A DNA stretch of 64,000 nucleotides from Polynucleobacter sp. SHI8 (GCF_027944005.1 NZ_AP027204.1:1860001-1924000), one strand, 5' to 3'; positions 24,359 to 34,607 are shown, counted from the stretch's first letter. Notes: generated by a model from the letters alone, not told the origin. Numbers and translations are program-made.

Positions 24359-24628
24359 ATGACGCCTGAACAAACACTCGCCCTTTCTAGTCATGCTTTG
24401 GAGATTGCTATCTACATGGCAGGACCTCTTTTGTTAGTTGCTCTAGTCATTGGTTTGATTGTGAGTATTTTTCAAGCCGCAACGCAAATTAATGAGGCCA
24501 CCCTTTCTTTCATTCCTAAATTACTCGGCATCATGGTCACTTTAGTTGTAGTCGGCCCCTGGATGCTTTCGATATTTTCTGATTACTTTCGAGCCACCAT
24601 CAGTAGCATTGCCAACTTTGGCGGTTAA
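24359..24628 (+). CDS. fliQ: Flagellar biosynthetic protein FliQ (89 aa)
   Basis: FliQ is a two-helix membrane subunit that packs around the FliP-FliR pore. Both hydrophobic segments and the conserved IFQAATQINEATLSFIPKLL link are present, at the standard family length. Confidence 0.97.
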   Translation: MTPEQTLALSSHALEIAIYMAGPLLLVALVIGLIVSIFQAATQINEATLSFIPKLLGIMVTLVVVGPWMLSIFSDYFRATISSIANFGG

Positions 24629-24640
24629 AGAGCTTATCTG

Positions 24641-25426
24641 ATGGTGCAATTTACGACGGATCAATTGATGGGCTGGGTCATTGCCTTTATGTGGCCACTT
24701 TCCCGCATATTAGGACTTTTTAGCAGTTCTCCTTTATTCAGCACAACTAACTTTCCAATGATGGCCAGAGTTGGTCTGGCACTTGCAATTACGATCTTAG
24801 TTGCGCCCATTTTGCCTCCTCAATCAATTACTGATCCTTTTTCATTCGCGGGACTTGCCAGTTTGGTGAACCAATTCATCATAGGTATTTCGATTGGCTT
24901 TGTCATGCGGATATTTTTTACGGCTATTGAAATGACAGGTGATTTAATTGGTATGTCGATGGGTATGAGTTTTGCTAGTTTTTTTGACCCCCTTACACAG
25001 TCTCAAACTCAGGTCATTAGTCAATTTTTCTCTGCTGTGTTAATTCTTTTATTTGTTACTACCGATTTACACTTACTGATGATTGATAGTCTAATCCAAA
25101 GTTTTTATATCGTCCCCATGGATCAAGTGAGTCTCAACATCAAGAGTTTTAAAGACATCGCTTTTTTAGGTGGCAAAATATTTAGCATTGGTCTACAAAT
25201 CTCTCTTCCTATCGTCACTGCTCTACTCATTACCAATATCGCTCTTGGGGTTTTAACCAAAGCTGCTCCACAACTGAATATTTTCGGGATTGGTTTTCCA
25301 ATAACAATGGCTGTAGGACTCGGGATGATGTTCGTTAGCCTACCTTATATGATTAAACCATTTATTAAAACCTTAGCTGATGGTATTGAAACTATCAGAA
25401 TGATCACTTCGGCAATGGTTAATTAA
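24641..25426 (+). CDS. fliR: Flagellar biosynthetic protein FliR (261 aa)
   Basis: FliR completes the FliPQR export pore. It has six hydrophobic segments of the expected length and the IEMTGDLIGMSMGMSFASFF motif. It is the last gene of the fliF-fliR run. Its final 8 bases overlap the end of flgL on the opposite strand, and no terminator separates the two convergent operons. Confidence 0.97.
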   Translation: MVQFTTDQLMGWVIAFMWPLSRILGLFSSSPLFSTTNFPMMARVGLALAITILVAPILPPQSITDPFSFAGLASLVNQFIIGISIGFVMRIFFTAIEMTGDLIGMSMGMSFASFFDPLTQSQTQVISQFFSAVLILLFVTTDLHLLMIDSLIQSFYIVPMDQVSLNIKSFKDIAFLGGKIFSIGLQISLPIVTALLITNIALGVLTKAAPQLNIFGIGFPITMAVGLGMMFVSLPYMIKPFIKTLADGIETIRMITSAMVN

Positions 25427-26369
25427 TATAGTTAAATAAAGATAAGCTACTGATCTGCTGAAATGATTTTTGGGCAGCTTGTAATTGAACTTGCTGACGC
25501 GCTAAGTCAGATAAAGTCTTGTTATAGTCTGTATCTTGAAGTGCAGATAAAACCTTCGCAGTACTATTGCCTTTATTAACACTCAAAGTATCAATACTTT
25601 CCAACTGATTCTGGGTGATACCAACCTTAGACTGAGCTTTTAAGACATTATCAAATGTTGTTTTGAAAGAACCTGCTAAATCATTTAATGCGCTTGTTAC
25701 ATCAGTAGCCGTTTGATTTGGGTTACTTAAAACAGTGATAGCCTTGTTTAATTTATTCATGAAATTATTCGCATCAGAGCCAAATAAATCTTGGATAGTC
25801 ACATCAAGCCCTGCTGTTCTCCCCACATCAACCTGAATTTGTGCTGTGCTAGTAGTTCCTTGATAGGTGTATTCGTCATAGGTAACCGGTGTTCCATTAA
25901 TACTCACTGAGCCAGTAGAAAGACTTACGGCTGATGGATTGCTTGCCACATTAAAACCTGCAAATAAGTAATGGCCAGCTCCATCATTCGAGTTTGCTAA
26001 TGACACTAACTGATTCAACTGACCTTTTAATGAAGTGGCAATTGTTGCTCGATCTTGATTGGATAAAGATCCTGTACTACCATAAACCACCTGCTCATTT
26101 ACTCCTTGCAAGGTTTCAACCATCCCATTTAAGGCAGAAGAAGCACTTCCTATCGTACTTTTCAAGGCAATACGGTTTTTTGTAAACTGAGCATCAGCAG
26201 ACGACACTTGAGAAAGACTTAATATTTGCACAGAGGCTGCTGGATCATCTTGAGGTGTAATACCTTTTTTTCCAGTAGATACTTGCGTAGACAAATCTGA
26301 AATCGAACTTTGTAATTCGTTCAACTGTGTGGTTGTATTGTTGTAAAAATTAGAGGTACTGATTCTCAT
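25419..26369 (-). CDS. flgL: Hook-filament junction protein FlgL (316 aa)
   Basis: FlgL (HAP3) links the hook cap junction to the flagellin filament. The N-terminus is flagellin-like (MRISTSNFYNNTTTQLNELQ) and the C-terminal D0 helix is present (DLARQQVQLQAAQKSFQQIS). The length is in the usual range. It follows flgK by 13 bases and ends the minus-strand flg operon. Confidence 0.96.
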   Translation of the reverse strand: MRISTSNFYNNTTTQLNELQSSISDLSTQVSTGKKGITPQDDPAASVQILSLSQVSSADAQFTKNRIALKSTIGSASSALNGMVETLQGVNEQVVYGSTGSLSNQDRATIATSLKGQLNQLVSLANSNDGAGHYLFAGFNVASNPSAVSLSTGSVSINGTPVTYDEYTYQGTTSTAQIQVDVGRTAGLDVTIQDLFGSDANNFMNKLNKAITVLSNPNQTATDVTSALNDLAGSFKTTFDNVLKAQSKVGITQNQLESIDTLSVNKGNSTAKVLSALQDTDYNKTLSDLARQQVQLQAAQKSFQQISSLSLFNYIN

Positions 26370-26382
26370 GATTTATCCTAAT

Positions 26383-28041
26383 TTATTGAGCGATATTTAA
26401 GATGGAATCAAACATTTGCTTAGCAATTTGGATGACTTTTCCTGAGGCTTGATAAGCCTGTTGAAAGCGAATCAAATTGGCAGCCTCCTCATCCAAGTTA
26501 ACGCCTGAATCATTCTCTAGCGCTTGTGAAGATTTTTGTGCAACGCTCTCATCAAAGGCATTTTGTACCTTAAGTGCATGAGATTGACTTCCAATATTAC
26601 TTACAAACTGATTAAACAAAGTAGTTATTGTGTTTGAACCACTATTTAAATTGGTGTTGGTTTGCGCACGTAATAAATTAATCATATTCGTGTTATCGCC
26701 ACTCTTCACATCACTAGGGGTTGCCGCACCACTTGCAGCGGCTGCAAAAGATAAAGGGTCATTTGTAAGTAAACTAAAATTCCTTGCTGCGTTGGCAGTT
26801 GGACTAATCCTGAATGAGTCGCCAGCTGCGATTCCATTTGGAATCGAAATTTTCATACCATCTGCCACCATATCTGCAGTTGTAGATTGGGTAATCACAT
26901 TACCATCGGAATTTCTTGTAAGTGAATAACTTGTGCCATCAAACGCAAATGTATAGTCGCTAGTAGTGACATTCTTCAAATATGCTAAAGGATTCCCAGG
27001 ATTTGCCGCTAATGAAGAATTAAACACAACAGTAATAGAGTTGGTAGATGTGTTATTCAAATTGCCTTTAACAAGAATATCACCTACATCGAATAATGCG
27101 GTTCCCGTTGGGGGCGTAACTGATTTTAAGGAACTACCCTGTGTTTGTGCGTTATTAATTTCGGTAGTTAAACCCAACGCAACAAGACCAATATTATTTG
27201 TAGCTGGGTTCAGGATATTCGAGCGAAAATTAATCAAGCCACCAATAATCCCACCTGGAGAATTTTTAGATGTAAAAATAGAGTTACTAGTACCACTAAT
27301 AACAACCTCTGACTGGGAAGAATTTAAGGGATTACTGCTTAATTTAACAGGAAAGCTTTTCGTAGAATCCAATAAAGGCACACCGCTTCCAATAGAAACA
27401 AAATACTCTGAATTTTGATTCGAAACTGATACGCTGACTTCTTTACTTAACAAATTAACTACTGTATCACGTTGATCTTTTAAAGAATTTAGGGTGGACT
27501 GATCTTTTATACCAACAATCTCTTTATTTAATGTCACAATTTGATCAGCATATTGATTGATTCTTGAAACACTTTGTGCTAGTTGGGTATTGATATCTAT
27601 ATTGATATTATCAATTGTGCTTTGAAGATAGTTCATTGAACTAACTAAATTTTGCGCTGAGCCAATGGCGCTTTGACGAGGAGCTATATCTGAAGGACTA
27701 TTGGAAACATCTTGTAAAGAATTAAAAAAATTCGACATTGCAGGTGATATACCTGCATTTGGATCAGTCAAAATACCGTTCAGTGACTGTATTTGATTGT
27801 ACTGAATGCTAGATGAGCTATTGGCGGTTGTTGCGGCATTAGCTTGAGCAGCTAAAAATTGGTTATAAACTCTAGAAATTCCAAGGATTTGAGCACCTTG
27901 ACCAACTGTTGCAGAAGTCTGATCTAATTTTTCACGAGTGTATCCCGTGCTCGAAACATTAGCAATATTTTGACCAGTTACATTAATCGCTGTTTGTGAA
28001 ACAGCAATCCCAGTACTAGCAATCGATAAAAGATCTGGCAT
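26383..28041 (-). CDS. flgK: Hook-associated protein FlgK (552 aa)
   Basis: FlgK (HAP1) joins the hook to FlgL. N-terminal signature: GIAVSQTAINVTGQNIANVS. C-terminal signature: LDEEAANLIRFQQAYQASGK. The size matches enteric FlgK. The middle is Ser/Asn/Thr-rich. In many bacteria flgKL has its own FliA promoter; I saw no clear one in the 63 bases before this gene. Confidence 0.97.
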   Translation of the reverse strand: MPDLLSIASTGIAVSQTAINVTGQNIANVSSTGYTREKLDQTSATVGQGAQILGISRVYNQFLAAQANAATTANSSSSIQYNQIQSLNGILTDPNAGISPAMSNFFNSLQDVSNSPSDIAPRQSAIGSAQNLVSSMNYLQSTIDNINIDINTQLAQSVSRINQYADQIVTLNKEIVGIKDQSTLNSLKDQRDTVVNLLSKEVSVSVSNQNSEYFVSIGSGVPLLDSTKSFPVKLSSNPLNSSQSEVVISGTSNSIFTSKNSPGGIIGGLINFRSNILNPATNNIGLVALGLTTEINNAQTQGSSLKSVTPPTGTALFDVGDILVKGNLNNTSTNSITVVFNSSLAANPGNPLAYLKNVTTSDYTFAFDGTSYSLTRNSDGNVITQSTTADMVADGMKISIPNGIAAGDSFRISPTANAARNFSLLTNDPLSFAAAASGAATPSDVKSGDNTNMINLLRAQTNTNLNSGSNTITTLFNQFVSNIGSQSHALKVQNAFDESVAQKSSQALENDSGVNLDEEAANLIRFQQAYQASGKVIQIAKQMFDSILNIAQ

Positions 28042-28104
28042 TTTTTACTCCTCAGTAATACTATTTACGGCAAACTGAATGAAAACATAAGGGCTAATTA
28101 GCAT

Positions 28105-29049
28105 TTAAGATACCCTAATATTCTGAATAATGCTCTTTAATTTGGAAGCGTAATTCGGATCAGTTGCATATCCGGCACTTTGCAAGCCCTCAGCAAATCC
28201 TGCTGGATTTGCGCCATTAGCGATGACGCCCCTGTACCTTGGGCTATTCGTCAATAATGAAGCATAATCTTTAAAAGACTCTTCATAAGAGTCATAACTA
28301 CGAAAATCCGCTAAAACTTTTTGATATGATCCATTAATAAACTCGGTTGTCCATACTTTAGCAACTTTTCCTGTCCATGAACCACCAGCTTTGATACCAA
28401 ACAAATTATGACTAGTAGATCCATCTTGGTTCAAAATTTGACGCTTTCCCCAACCACTTTCCAATGCTGCTTGGGCTGTAATAAATGATGCTGGAATGCC
28501 TGTCAATTGACTGGCAACCCGCGCCCCATCGGCAACACCATTCACAAAATCTTGAACTCCATTAAAGAAACGCTGTCCCAAAGATGGTCGCTCAGAAGCT
28601 TCTTTTGCTGCTTGAATCGCCAATTGCTCCTGGTATTTAGCCATCTGCGCAATGGGACTTTGTTCATTCGTAATTGCACTCACTTGGGCTTGTGGGGTTT
28701 TTCCTAAATTAGACGCATCAGGGGGTGCAATCGTATTTTCACGCGCTTTTAACTGCTTAATCATCATGTCTGCAATGCCAATACCTCGTTGGGCAATGTT
28801 TTGACTTAATTGCTGATCCAACATGGAAGTGTATGTTTTTTGTGCTGGGCCTTCATTCATACCACTTTTTGGCACTGCATCACGCATCGACTTCAGCATC
28901 ATATTGATAAACAAACCCTCAAACTGCTTTGCGGCTGCTTTTAGGGCTTCAGGAGAATTTTGCTTTGCAGCAGTCTTAATGCCTCTTAAATTCTTGACGT
29001 CAATAGCTAAAGAATTACTTTGGTCAGGACTCATTGGATAACTTGACAT
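28105..29049 (-). CDS. flgJ: FlgJ rod cap and peptidoglycan hydrolase (314 aa)
   Basis: A two-domain FlgJ. The N-terminal rod-capping part (about 35-100) has AAKQFEGLFINMMLKSMRDA. The C-terminal glucosaminidase/muramidase domain (about 160-312) has ITAQAALESGWGKRQI with the probable catalytic Glu197, and HNLFGIKAGGSWTGK. It opens the cell wall for the rod. The dual-domain form is typical of beta- and gammaproteobacteria. It is 11 bases downstream of flgI. Confidence 0.96.
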   Translation of the reverse strand: MSSYPMSPDQSNSLAIDVKNLRGIKTAAKQNSPEALKAAAKQFEGLFINMMLKSMRDAVPKSGMNEGPAQKTYTSMLDQQLSQNIAQRGIGIADMMIKQLKARENTIAPPDASNLGKTPQAQVSAITNEQSPIAQMAKYQEQLAIQAAKEASERPSLGQRFFNGVQDFVNGVADGARVASQLTGIPASFITAQAALESGWGKRQILNQDGSTSHNLFGIKAGGSWTGKVAKVWTTEFINGSYQKVLADFRSYDSYEESFKDYASLLTNSPRYRGVIANGANPAGFAEGLQSAGYATDPNYASKLKSIIQNIRVS

Positions 29050-29060
29050 GGTCTAAATCC

Positions 29061-30197
29061 TTAAATAATCTCTAATTCAGCATTTAAAGAACCCGAAGCT
29101 TTCATAGCCTGCAAGATTGCTAACAAATCTTGTGGTGTTGCACCAATTGAATTTAAAGCTTTAACGACATCTGCCAACATGACTGAATTTGGTAAGCGCA
29201 CAACCAAACCAGGCTGACTAGTAATATCAATCTGTGCATTACTCACACCGGCAGTTTGTCCACCAGAAAATGCTCCTGGCTGGCTAACTTCATTCGTTGC
29301 ACTAATGACGATGGATAAATTACCATGGGCAATTGCGCATTCTTTAACTGTTACTGATGAATTCATGACGACTGAACCAGTTCGGCCATTCAAAATAACC
29401 TTTGCTAAAACATCCGCAGATTTCACATTGAGTGATTGCAAATCACTCATAAAACTGACTCGACTGTCATAATCCATCGGGGCTCTTACGGCAACCACAC
29501 GACTATTAATTGCAGCAGCTGTACTTTGTCCAAATCGATTATTGATGGCTGCTACCACTCGACTGGCAGTTGTAAAGTCAGCATCCTTAAGCTCTAGAGT
29601 AACGGTATCACCCTGACCAACAGCAACTTCAACCGTTTTTTCAACAGTTGCACCACCAGCAATACGTCCAGCATTCAAATGATTCACAGTAACTGAACTG
29701 CCACCAGCAGAAGCGCCAGCGCCCCCCACTAATAAGTTACCTTGAGCAACTGCATAAATTTGACCATCAGCACCTTTTAATGCTGTCAATAATAATGTTC
29801 CACCGCGCAGACTTTTTGCACTACCCAATGAAGAAACTGTTACGTCCATGGTTTGTCCAGTCTGGGCGAATGGGGGTAATGTTGCAGTGACTGCAACACC
29901 AGCAATATTCTTGGCATTTAAGTTCACGCCTTGTGGTAACTTAACACCCAACTGAATCATCGCACTGATAATTCCCTGTGTAGTTAATGGACTAACATCG
30001 CCTGTACCGTCTAAACCAACTACTACACCATAACCCATTAATTGGTTATCACGTATACCCTGAATATTCGAAATATCCTTGATACGTTCAGCATGTGAAC
30101 CGACGGGAAGCACACATAACATCAGAAAGAAAAGAATCCCAACGAAACCATTCGTCGTGAGTTGTCGGGATTGAAAAAAGGGTTTATTTATCTTCAT
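29061..30197 (-). CDS. flgI: Flagellar P-ring protein FlgI (378 aa)
   Basis: FlgI forms the periplasmic P ring around the rod. A signal peptide (hydrophobic core FVGILFFLMLCVLPVGSHA) precedes the mature start ERIKDISNIQGIRDNQLMGY. Conserved GTGDVSPLTTQGI and DLLAILQAMKASGSLNAELE are present. It is one base from flgH, so the two ring genes are coupled. Confidence 0.98.
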   Translation of the reverse strand: MKINKPFFQSRQLTTNGFVGILFFLMLCVLPVGSHAERIKDISNIQGIRDNQLMGYGVVVGLDGTGDVSPLTTQGIISAMIQLGVKLPQGVNLNAKNIAGVAVTATLPPFAQTGQTMDVTVSSLGSAKSLRGGTLLLTALKGADGQIYAVAQGNLLVGGAGASAGGSSVTVNHLNAGRIAGGATVEKTVEVAVGQGDTVTLELKDADFTTASRVVAAINNRFGQSTAAAINSRVVAVRAPMDYDSRVSFMSDLQSLNVKSADVLAKVILNGRTGSVVMNSSVTVKECAIAHGNLSIVISATNEVSQPGAFSGGQTAGVSNAQIDITSQPGLVVRLPNSVMLADVVKALNSIGATPQDLLAILQAMKASGSLNAELEII

Positions 30198-30198
30198 A

Positions 30199-30894
30199 TT
30201 AGAGTGGGAACATACTGAAGAAGAAACGATTAATCATGTTAGCAATGACAGACTTGTCTACATTCGTATTGGTACGATATTCAACACGCACATCCGCAAC
30301 TTGAGTTGAAGCCACGGTATTGCCAACTGAAATAAAAGCGGGAGAAATCACGCCAGAGAAGCGGATGAACTCAGTACTCTTATCAAAGCCAATTTGCTTT
30401 TCACCACTCACAATTAGATTTCCATTAGGTAAAACTTCATTGACTGTTACAGCTAAAGTGGTATTAAAGGCATTTTGCGCAATACCCGAATCTTCCGCAG
30501 TTAACTTACGAGTACCGCCACCCTGTGGGCTTAAATTGGCAAGATCATTCGTACTGCCTTCCCCAGGATAATTTGTTGTCTTAATAGCAACACTACCCGT
30601 ACTGTTCAAGGTTGCATTATTCTTTTTATTAGCAGATGTGGTTTCAGTCATGATAATCGTAATCGTGTCACCAACATAACGCGCACGTTTATCTTCAAAT
30701 AAAGGTCTAAAAGTTCTCTCTTGATAAATCCCACCAGTATTATTTTTATACACAATCTCAGGAACTGGTTTTGAAGTAGATGGGCCATTTGTAATAGTGG
30801 TCGGCGTAACACCTGCACAGGAAACTAATGAAGCAATCACAAGTCCTAAACTCATCCATTGAATTGTTTTTTGATTTGGTATTGAAATTTTCAT
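30199..30894 (-). CDS. flgH: Flagellar L-ring lipoprotein FlgH (231 aa)
   Basis: FlgH forms the outer-membrane L ring. It has a lipoprotein signal with lipobox LVSC at about residues 23-26, then the family core (ARYVGDTITIIMTETTSANK, NGNLIVSGEKQI, FIRFSGVISP). The requirement for an L ring confirms a Gram-negative host. flgI follows immediately. Confidence 0.97.
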   Translation of the reverse strand: MKISIPNQKTIQWMSLGLVIASLVSCAGVTPTTITNGPSTSKPVPEIVYKNNTGGIYQERTFRPLFEDKRARYVGDTITIIMTETTSANKKNNATLNSTGSVAIKTTNYPGEGSTNDLANLSPQGGGTRKLTAEDSGIAQNAFNTTLAVTVNEVLPNGNLIVSGEKQIGFDKSTEFIRFSGVISPAFISVGNTVASTQVADVRVEYRTNTNVDKSVIANMINRFFFSMFPL

Positions 30895-30914
30895 TAGCTT
30901 CTCCTTTTATTCAA

Positions 30915-31697
30915 TTAAAGGTCGTTTAATTTTTGTAACATTTGGTCAGAGGTGGTTACTGCTTTACTATTCAGTTCATAGGCGCGTTGGGCAGTAATCA
31001 TATTGACCATCTCTTCTACCACGTTTACATTCGATGTTTCTACATAACCTTGAGAAATCGTTCCTAAACCATTCGTGCCAGCAATATTAGCAACCGGTGT
31101 TCCAGATGCATTAGTTTCTGAGAATAAATTTTCACCATTCGCTTGCAGTCCAGCTGGATTTAAAAAAGAAACTAACTGCAACTGCCCAATTTGATTTGGG
31201 GTTGTTGTTCCGGGTTGTGTAACCGATACAATTCCGTCTCTAGAGACAGTTAATGACAAGGCATCAATTGGAATAGTGATTGCTGGTTGAACAATATATC
31301 CACTAGCTGTAGTTAATTGCCCTTGGTTGTCTTTTTGAAAGGCTCCATCACGCGTATAGTTCAATGTACCATCAGGCATCAGTACCTGGAAAAATCCATT
31401 ACCTTGAATAGCCATATCGTAATCATTCGAAGTTTGCTGTAGATTACCCTGCGTAAAAATTCTCTCAGAGGCTACTACTCTTGATCCTGTTCCCATTTGC
31501 AAACCTGAAGGCAATATGGTTTGCTGAGAAGAAAGTCCACCGGGTTGACGTACGTTTTGATAAAGCAAATCCTGGAAAACGGCTCTGGATTTTTTAAATG
31601 AATTGGTACTTACGTTCGCCAAATTATTGGTAATTGTATCCATTTGTGCTTGCTGGGATTCCATTCCCGTTCTAGCTACCCATAATGATCGTATCAT
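30915..31697 (-). CDS. flgG: Distal rod protein FlgG (260 aa)
   Basis: FlgG forms the distal rod. N-terminal signature: MIRSLWVARTGMESQQAQMD. The TNNLANVSTNSFKKSRAVFQ box and C-terminal VNVVEEMVNMITAQRAYELN are complete. The length is exactly that of the family. Confidence 0.98.
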   Translation of the reverse strand: MIRSLWVARTGMESQQAQMDTITNNLANVSTNSFKKSRAVFQDLLYQNVRQPGGLSSQQTILPSGLQMGTGSRVVASERIFTQGNLQQTSNDYDMAIQGNGFFQVLMPDGTLNYTRDGAFQKDNQGQLTTASGYIVQPAITIPIDALSLTVSRDGIVSVTQPGTTTPNQIGQLQLVSFLNPAGLQANGENLFSETNASGTPVANIAGTNGLGTISQGYVETSNVNVVEEMVNMITAQRAYELNSKAVTTSDQMLQKLNDL

Positions 31698-31711
31698 TGC
31701 GTTTTCCTAAA

Positions 31712-32458
31712 TTAAGAGTTCAAATTCATAATCTGCGAAGATTTTGCAGCGTTATCTTGAGCAGTTTTAATCATGGTGATTTGTGTATCGTATGACCTTG
31801 CCAAATTCACCATTCTTACCATCGAATCTACTAAATTGACATTGCTACCCTCTAATGCTCCACCGACTAATGTCAAATTAGGATCTAACGGAGCTACACC
31901 ACCTTGTTTTAAACGGAACAATCCATCATCACCACGAACCATATTTTCTTCGGGAGGATTAACCAGTTTGATACGGCCTAAGGCATTTACAGCCGCTGGC
32001 ACAATCCCAGGTATTAATGTGGATAAAGTTCCATCTTTACCAACAATCAACTTAGAGTCAGGTGGAATCGTAATCGGACCACCATCCCCAACCACTTGCA
32101 ATCCTGCCTGCGTGATTAAAATGCCAGCTGGCGACACCTCAAATGAACCATTTCTGGTATAGGCTTCAGAGCCATCTTCTGATCGAACGGCAATCCAGCC
32201 TGGCCCCTGTAGGGCAACATCTAGATCACGACCAGTTTGCGATATCGGCCCCATAGAGAAGCTTGTACCAACCGTAGCATTAGATACTTGAGTTCTTGTT
32301 TTTAAAGATCCCGGTCCCATTACAGGTATCGCCTGAAATGAATCAATCTGCGCACGAAATCCATTTGTATTAGCATTCGCTAAATTTTGTGATGTCGTAG
32401 CCTGCTGTTCCATGGCCTGGGAGGCTCCAGTCATTGCAGTGTAGATTAACTTATCCAT
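31712..32458 (-). CDS. flgF: Proximal rod protein FlgF (248 aa)
   Basis: FlgF is a proximal rod subunit. It opens MDKLIYTAMTGASQAMEQQA, with NLANANTNGFRAQ, and ends with the rod-type helix VNLVDSMVRMVNLARSYDTQ. It sits between flgE and flgG as usual, 15 bases before flgG. Confidence 0.97.
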   Translation of the reverse strand: MDKLIYTAMTGASQAMEQQATTSQNLANANTNGFRAQIDSFQAIPVMGPGSLKTRTQVSNATVGTSFSMGPISQTGRDLDVALQGPGWIAVRSEDGSEAYTRNGSFEVSPAGILITQAGLQVVGDGGPITIPPDSKLIVGKDGTLSTLIPGIVPAAVNALGRIKLVNPPEENMVRGDDGLFRLKQGGVAPLDPNLTLVGGALEGSNVNLVDSMVRMVNLARSYDTQITMIKTAQDNAAKSSQIMNLNS

Positions 32459-32479
32459 AGCTTCTTATGCGCTCTTAAA

Positions 32480-33883
32480 TTACTGACCGATACCAATAAT
32501 GGTCTGCATCACTTGGTCTTGACGCTTGACCACTTCAGAGTTTGCTTGATAAGTTCTTTGTGCAGAAATCAACTTAATCATCTCTGAGGTAAGATCAACA
32601 CCAGCAGTTTCAATCGATGAACCTAATACCTGACCTGCACCACCTTTACCCGGCTGATTAATAATTGGCGATCCTGAAGCGGCAGTTTCAACAAACTGAT
32701 TGTTGCGATCTTGCGCTAAATTCGTTTCACTTGGAAAAGTGGCTAATACTACCTCTCCAACAATACGCGATTGACCACTCGAGTAATTTGCATATAAAGT
32801 TCCGTCTTTATCAACAGAAACACTCTGAAATTGACCAGTTGGGAAGCCATCTTGTTGCGTCGATGCCAAGAAATCTGAAGCATATTGTTGAGTTCTTGTG
32901 ATATCAAGATTGAATTGTGCATTAGGTTGTGATGTTTGCGATACTACTACTGAGCTATCCGTATATTCAAGTCCAAGGCGAATCCGCGTGGGATTTTCAT
33001 TATTTATGCTTACCGGTACTAGCGTTCCTGGAACATAACCAGTTCCACCTGGTTGATACAGTTGGTATCCGCTCAATGTGCCTGATTGACCAAACTGTAA
33101 CGTCGCTGTAGGTGAATACGCCGTACTCGCTGGAACTGCAGGAACATATCCTGGTTGTCCTAGCGTTCCAGAAGCTGGAGTGCCAGGCGTAAAGATTGAG
33201 TTAGTTGACTGAGTGACGCTACCATCAGTGCTTTGAATGCTTGTGTATAAATCCCACGAACCTGGACTTCTCTTCACATAATAAGACTGCAAAGTATGCG
33301 ATGAACCTTGTTGATCGTAAATTGTACTAATAGTGGTACTAGTATAAGTATCAGCATTTGCTGGGTTAAATGGGTGTTGTGCATTTGAAATAGATGGGTA
33401 ACGCGAATCCAAAAGTAGATTCATAGTTGCATTTTCAGTGGCTTTAGGAGCAGAATTGCGCGTGTCTACTTGCAATTGCTTCAGAGTACCAACACTCACA
33501 TTACTACTTGCATCAACTCCATATCCAGTCAGAATATCTCCAGATGGATTCGTAATATATCCATTTTTATCTAAATTAAATGAGCCATCTCTTGTGTATC
33601 CATAACTATTGTCACTGGGTCTAAATAAACGATAAAAACCTTTACCGTTGACTGCCATATCTAAACTATTACTAGATGTTTGAACCGTTCCTTGAGTAAA
33701 GAGTTGACGTGAACCCGCTACACGAACTCCATTTGACCCGCCTGATGGTGAACTGCTGGCTAAAACATCCGAGAAGTCAGAGCCTTTAAATCCCGTAACT
33801 CCTGAGTTTGAAATATTATTACCAATCACAGCAAGTCTTAAAGATGCTGAATTTAATACTGATGGATCAATTTTAAATGCCAT
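32480..33883 (-). CDS. flgE: Flagellar hook protein FlgE (467 aa)
   Basis: FlgE is the hook subunit. The N-terminus has IGNNISNSGVTGFKGSDFSD and the C-terminus VDLTSEMIKLISAQRTYQAN. The middle has Ser/Thr/Gly/Pro-rich hook domains including a Pro-Gly-Tyr-Val-Pro duplication. It is longer than the 402-residue Salmonella protein but within the beta-proteobacterial range. It follows flgD. Confidence 0.97.
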   Translation of the reverse strand: MAFKIDPSVLNSASLRLAVIGNNISNSGVTGFKGSDFSDVLASSSPSGGSNGVRVAGSRQLFTQGTVQTSSNSLDMAVNGKGFYRLFRPSDNSYGYTRDGSFNLDKNGYITNPSGDILTGYGVDASSNVSVGTLKQLQVDTRNSAPKATENATMNLLLDSRYPSISNAQHPFNPANADTYTSTTISTIYDQQGSSHTLQSYYVKRSPGSWDLYTSIQSTDGSVTQSTNSIFTPGTPASGTLGQPGYVPAVPASTAYSPTATLQFGQSGTLSGYQLYQPGGTGYVPGTLVPVSINNENPTRIRLGLEYTDSSVVVSQTSQPNAQFNLDITRTQQYASDFLASTQQDGFPTGQFQSVSVDKDGTLYANYSSGQSRIVGEVVLATFPSETNLAQDRNNQFVETAASGSPIINQPGKGGAGQVLGSSIETAGVDLTSEMIKLISAQRTYQANSEVVKRQDQVMQTIIGIGQ

Positions 33884-33908
33884 TTGAATGCTCCCTTATA
33901 TTCAAAAA

Positions 33909-34598
33909 TTACTTAACTAGACGAACGCTATTAACATCAACGTCGCCAGAATGATTTGTGTTTAATTTAACTCCTGTACTGCTCATCGAAACGCTATTCA
34001 CTAAGCTGTAAGCAAGAGTCGCTGCTTGAACTTGTTGATTATTTGCCGAAGCAGATACTGCAAATTTATATTGGCCATCGGGCATGGTTTGACCTGCATC
34101 ATTTTTTCCATCCCAAGTGATTTGATTAGTGCCCGCAACGCCAGCACCAATTCCAAATGTTCTCACTACACTGCCATTAATGTCTTTAATTTGAATCATG
34201 GTTGAGTCAGAGGCTGAGGCTAAATCTACCCCCATTTGAGCACTACCATTTGTTAGGCTTAAACTTGATCCAGGTGCCAAAACTATTCTACCAATAAAGC
34301 TTGTAGATTGTAAGTTTTGAGATGCCTGCAATTGTGTTTGCAATGCTGCAACTGTCGTATTAAGTTTATTAATACCCTGCACTGTATTTAACTGCGCAAT
34401 CTGACTCGTCATTTGAGAGTTATCCATTGGATTTAATGGATCTTGATTTTGCATCTGTGTAACTAGCAACTTCAAAAAAGTGTCCTGTTGTGCTGCAACA
34501 CTATTTGGATCATTGGTACTTGATGAAGAAACTGTACTATGTGCTTTTGAAGCAGGAGTTACGTTGTAATTATTACTCGTGATAACAGATGTAGGCAT
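33909..34598 (-). CDS. flgD: Hook cap / assembly scaffold FlgD (229 aa)
   Basis: FlgD caps the growing hook. The N-terminal scaffold signature QDTFLKLLVTQMQNQDPLNP and NSQMTSQIAQLNTVQGINKL are present, followed by the FlgD Ig-like and tudor-like domains (ITWDGKNDAGQTMPDGQYKF). The length is typical. Confidence 0.96.
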   Translation of the reverse strand: MPTSVITSNNYNVTPASKAHSTVSSSSTNDPNSVAAQQDTFLKLLVTQMQNQDPLNPMDNSQMTSQIAQLNTVQGINKLNTTVAALQTQLQASQNLQSTSFIGRIVLAPGSSLSLTNGSAQMGVDLASASDSTMIQIKDINGSVVRTFGIGAGVAGTNQITWDGKNDAGQTMPDGQYKFAVSASANNQQVQAATLAYSLVNSVSMSSTGVKLNTNHSGDVDVNSVRLVK

Positions 34599-34607
34599 GA
34601 TTTATCC

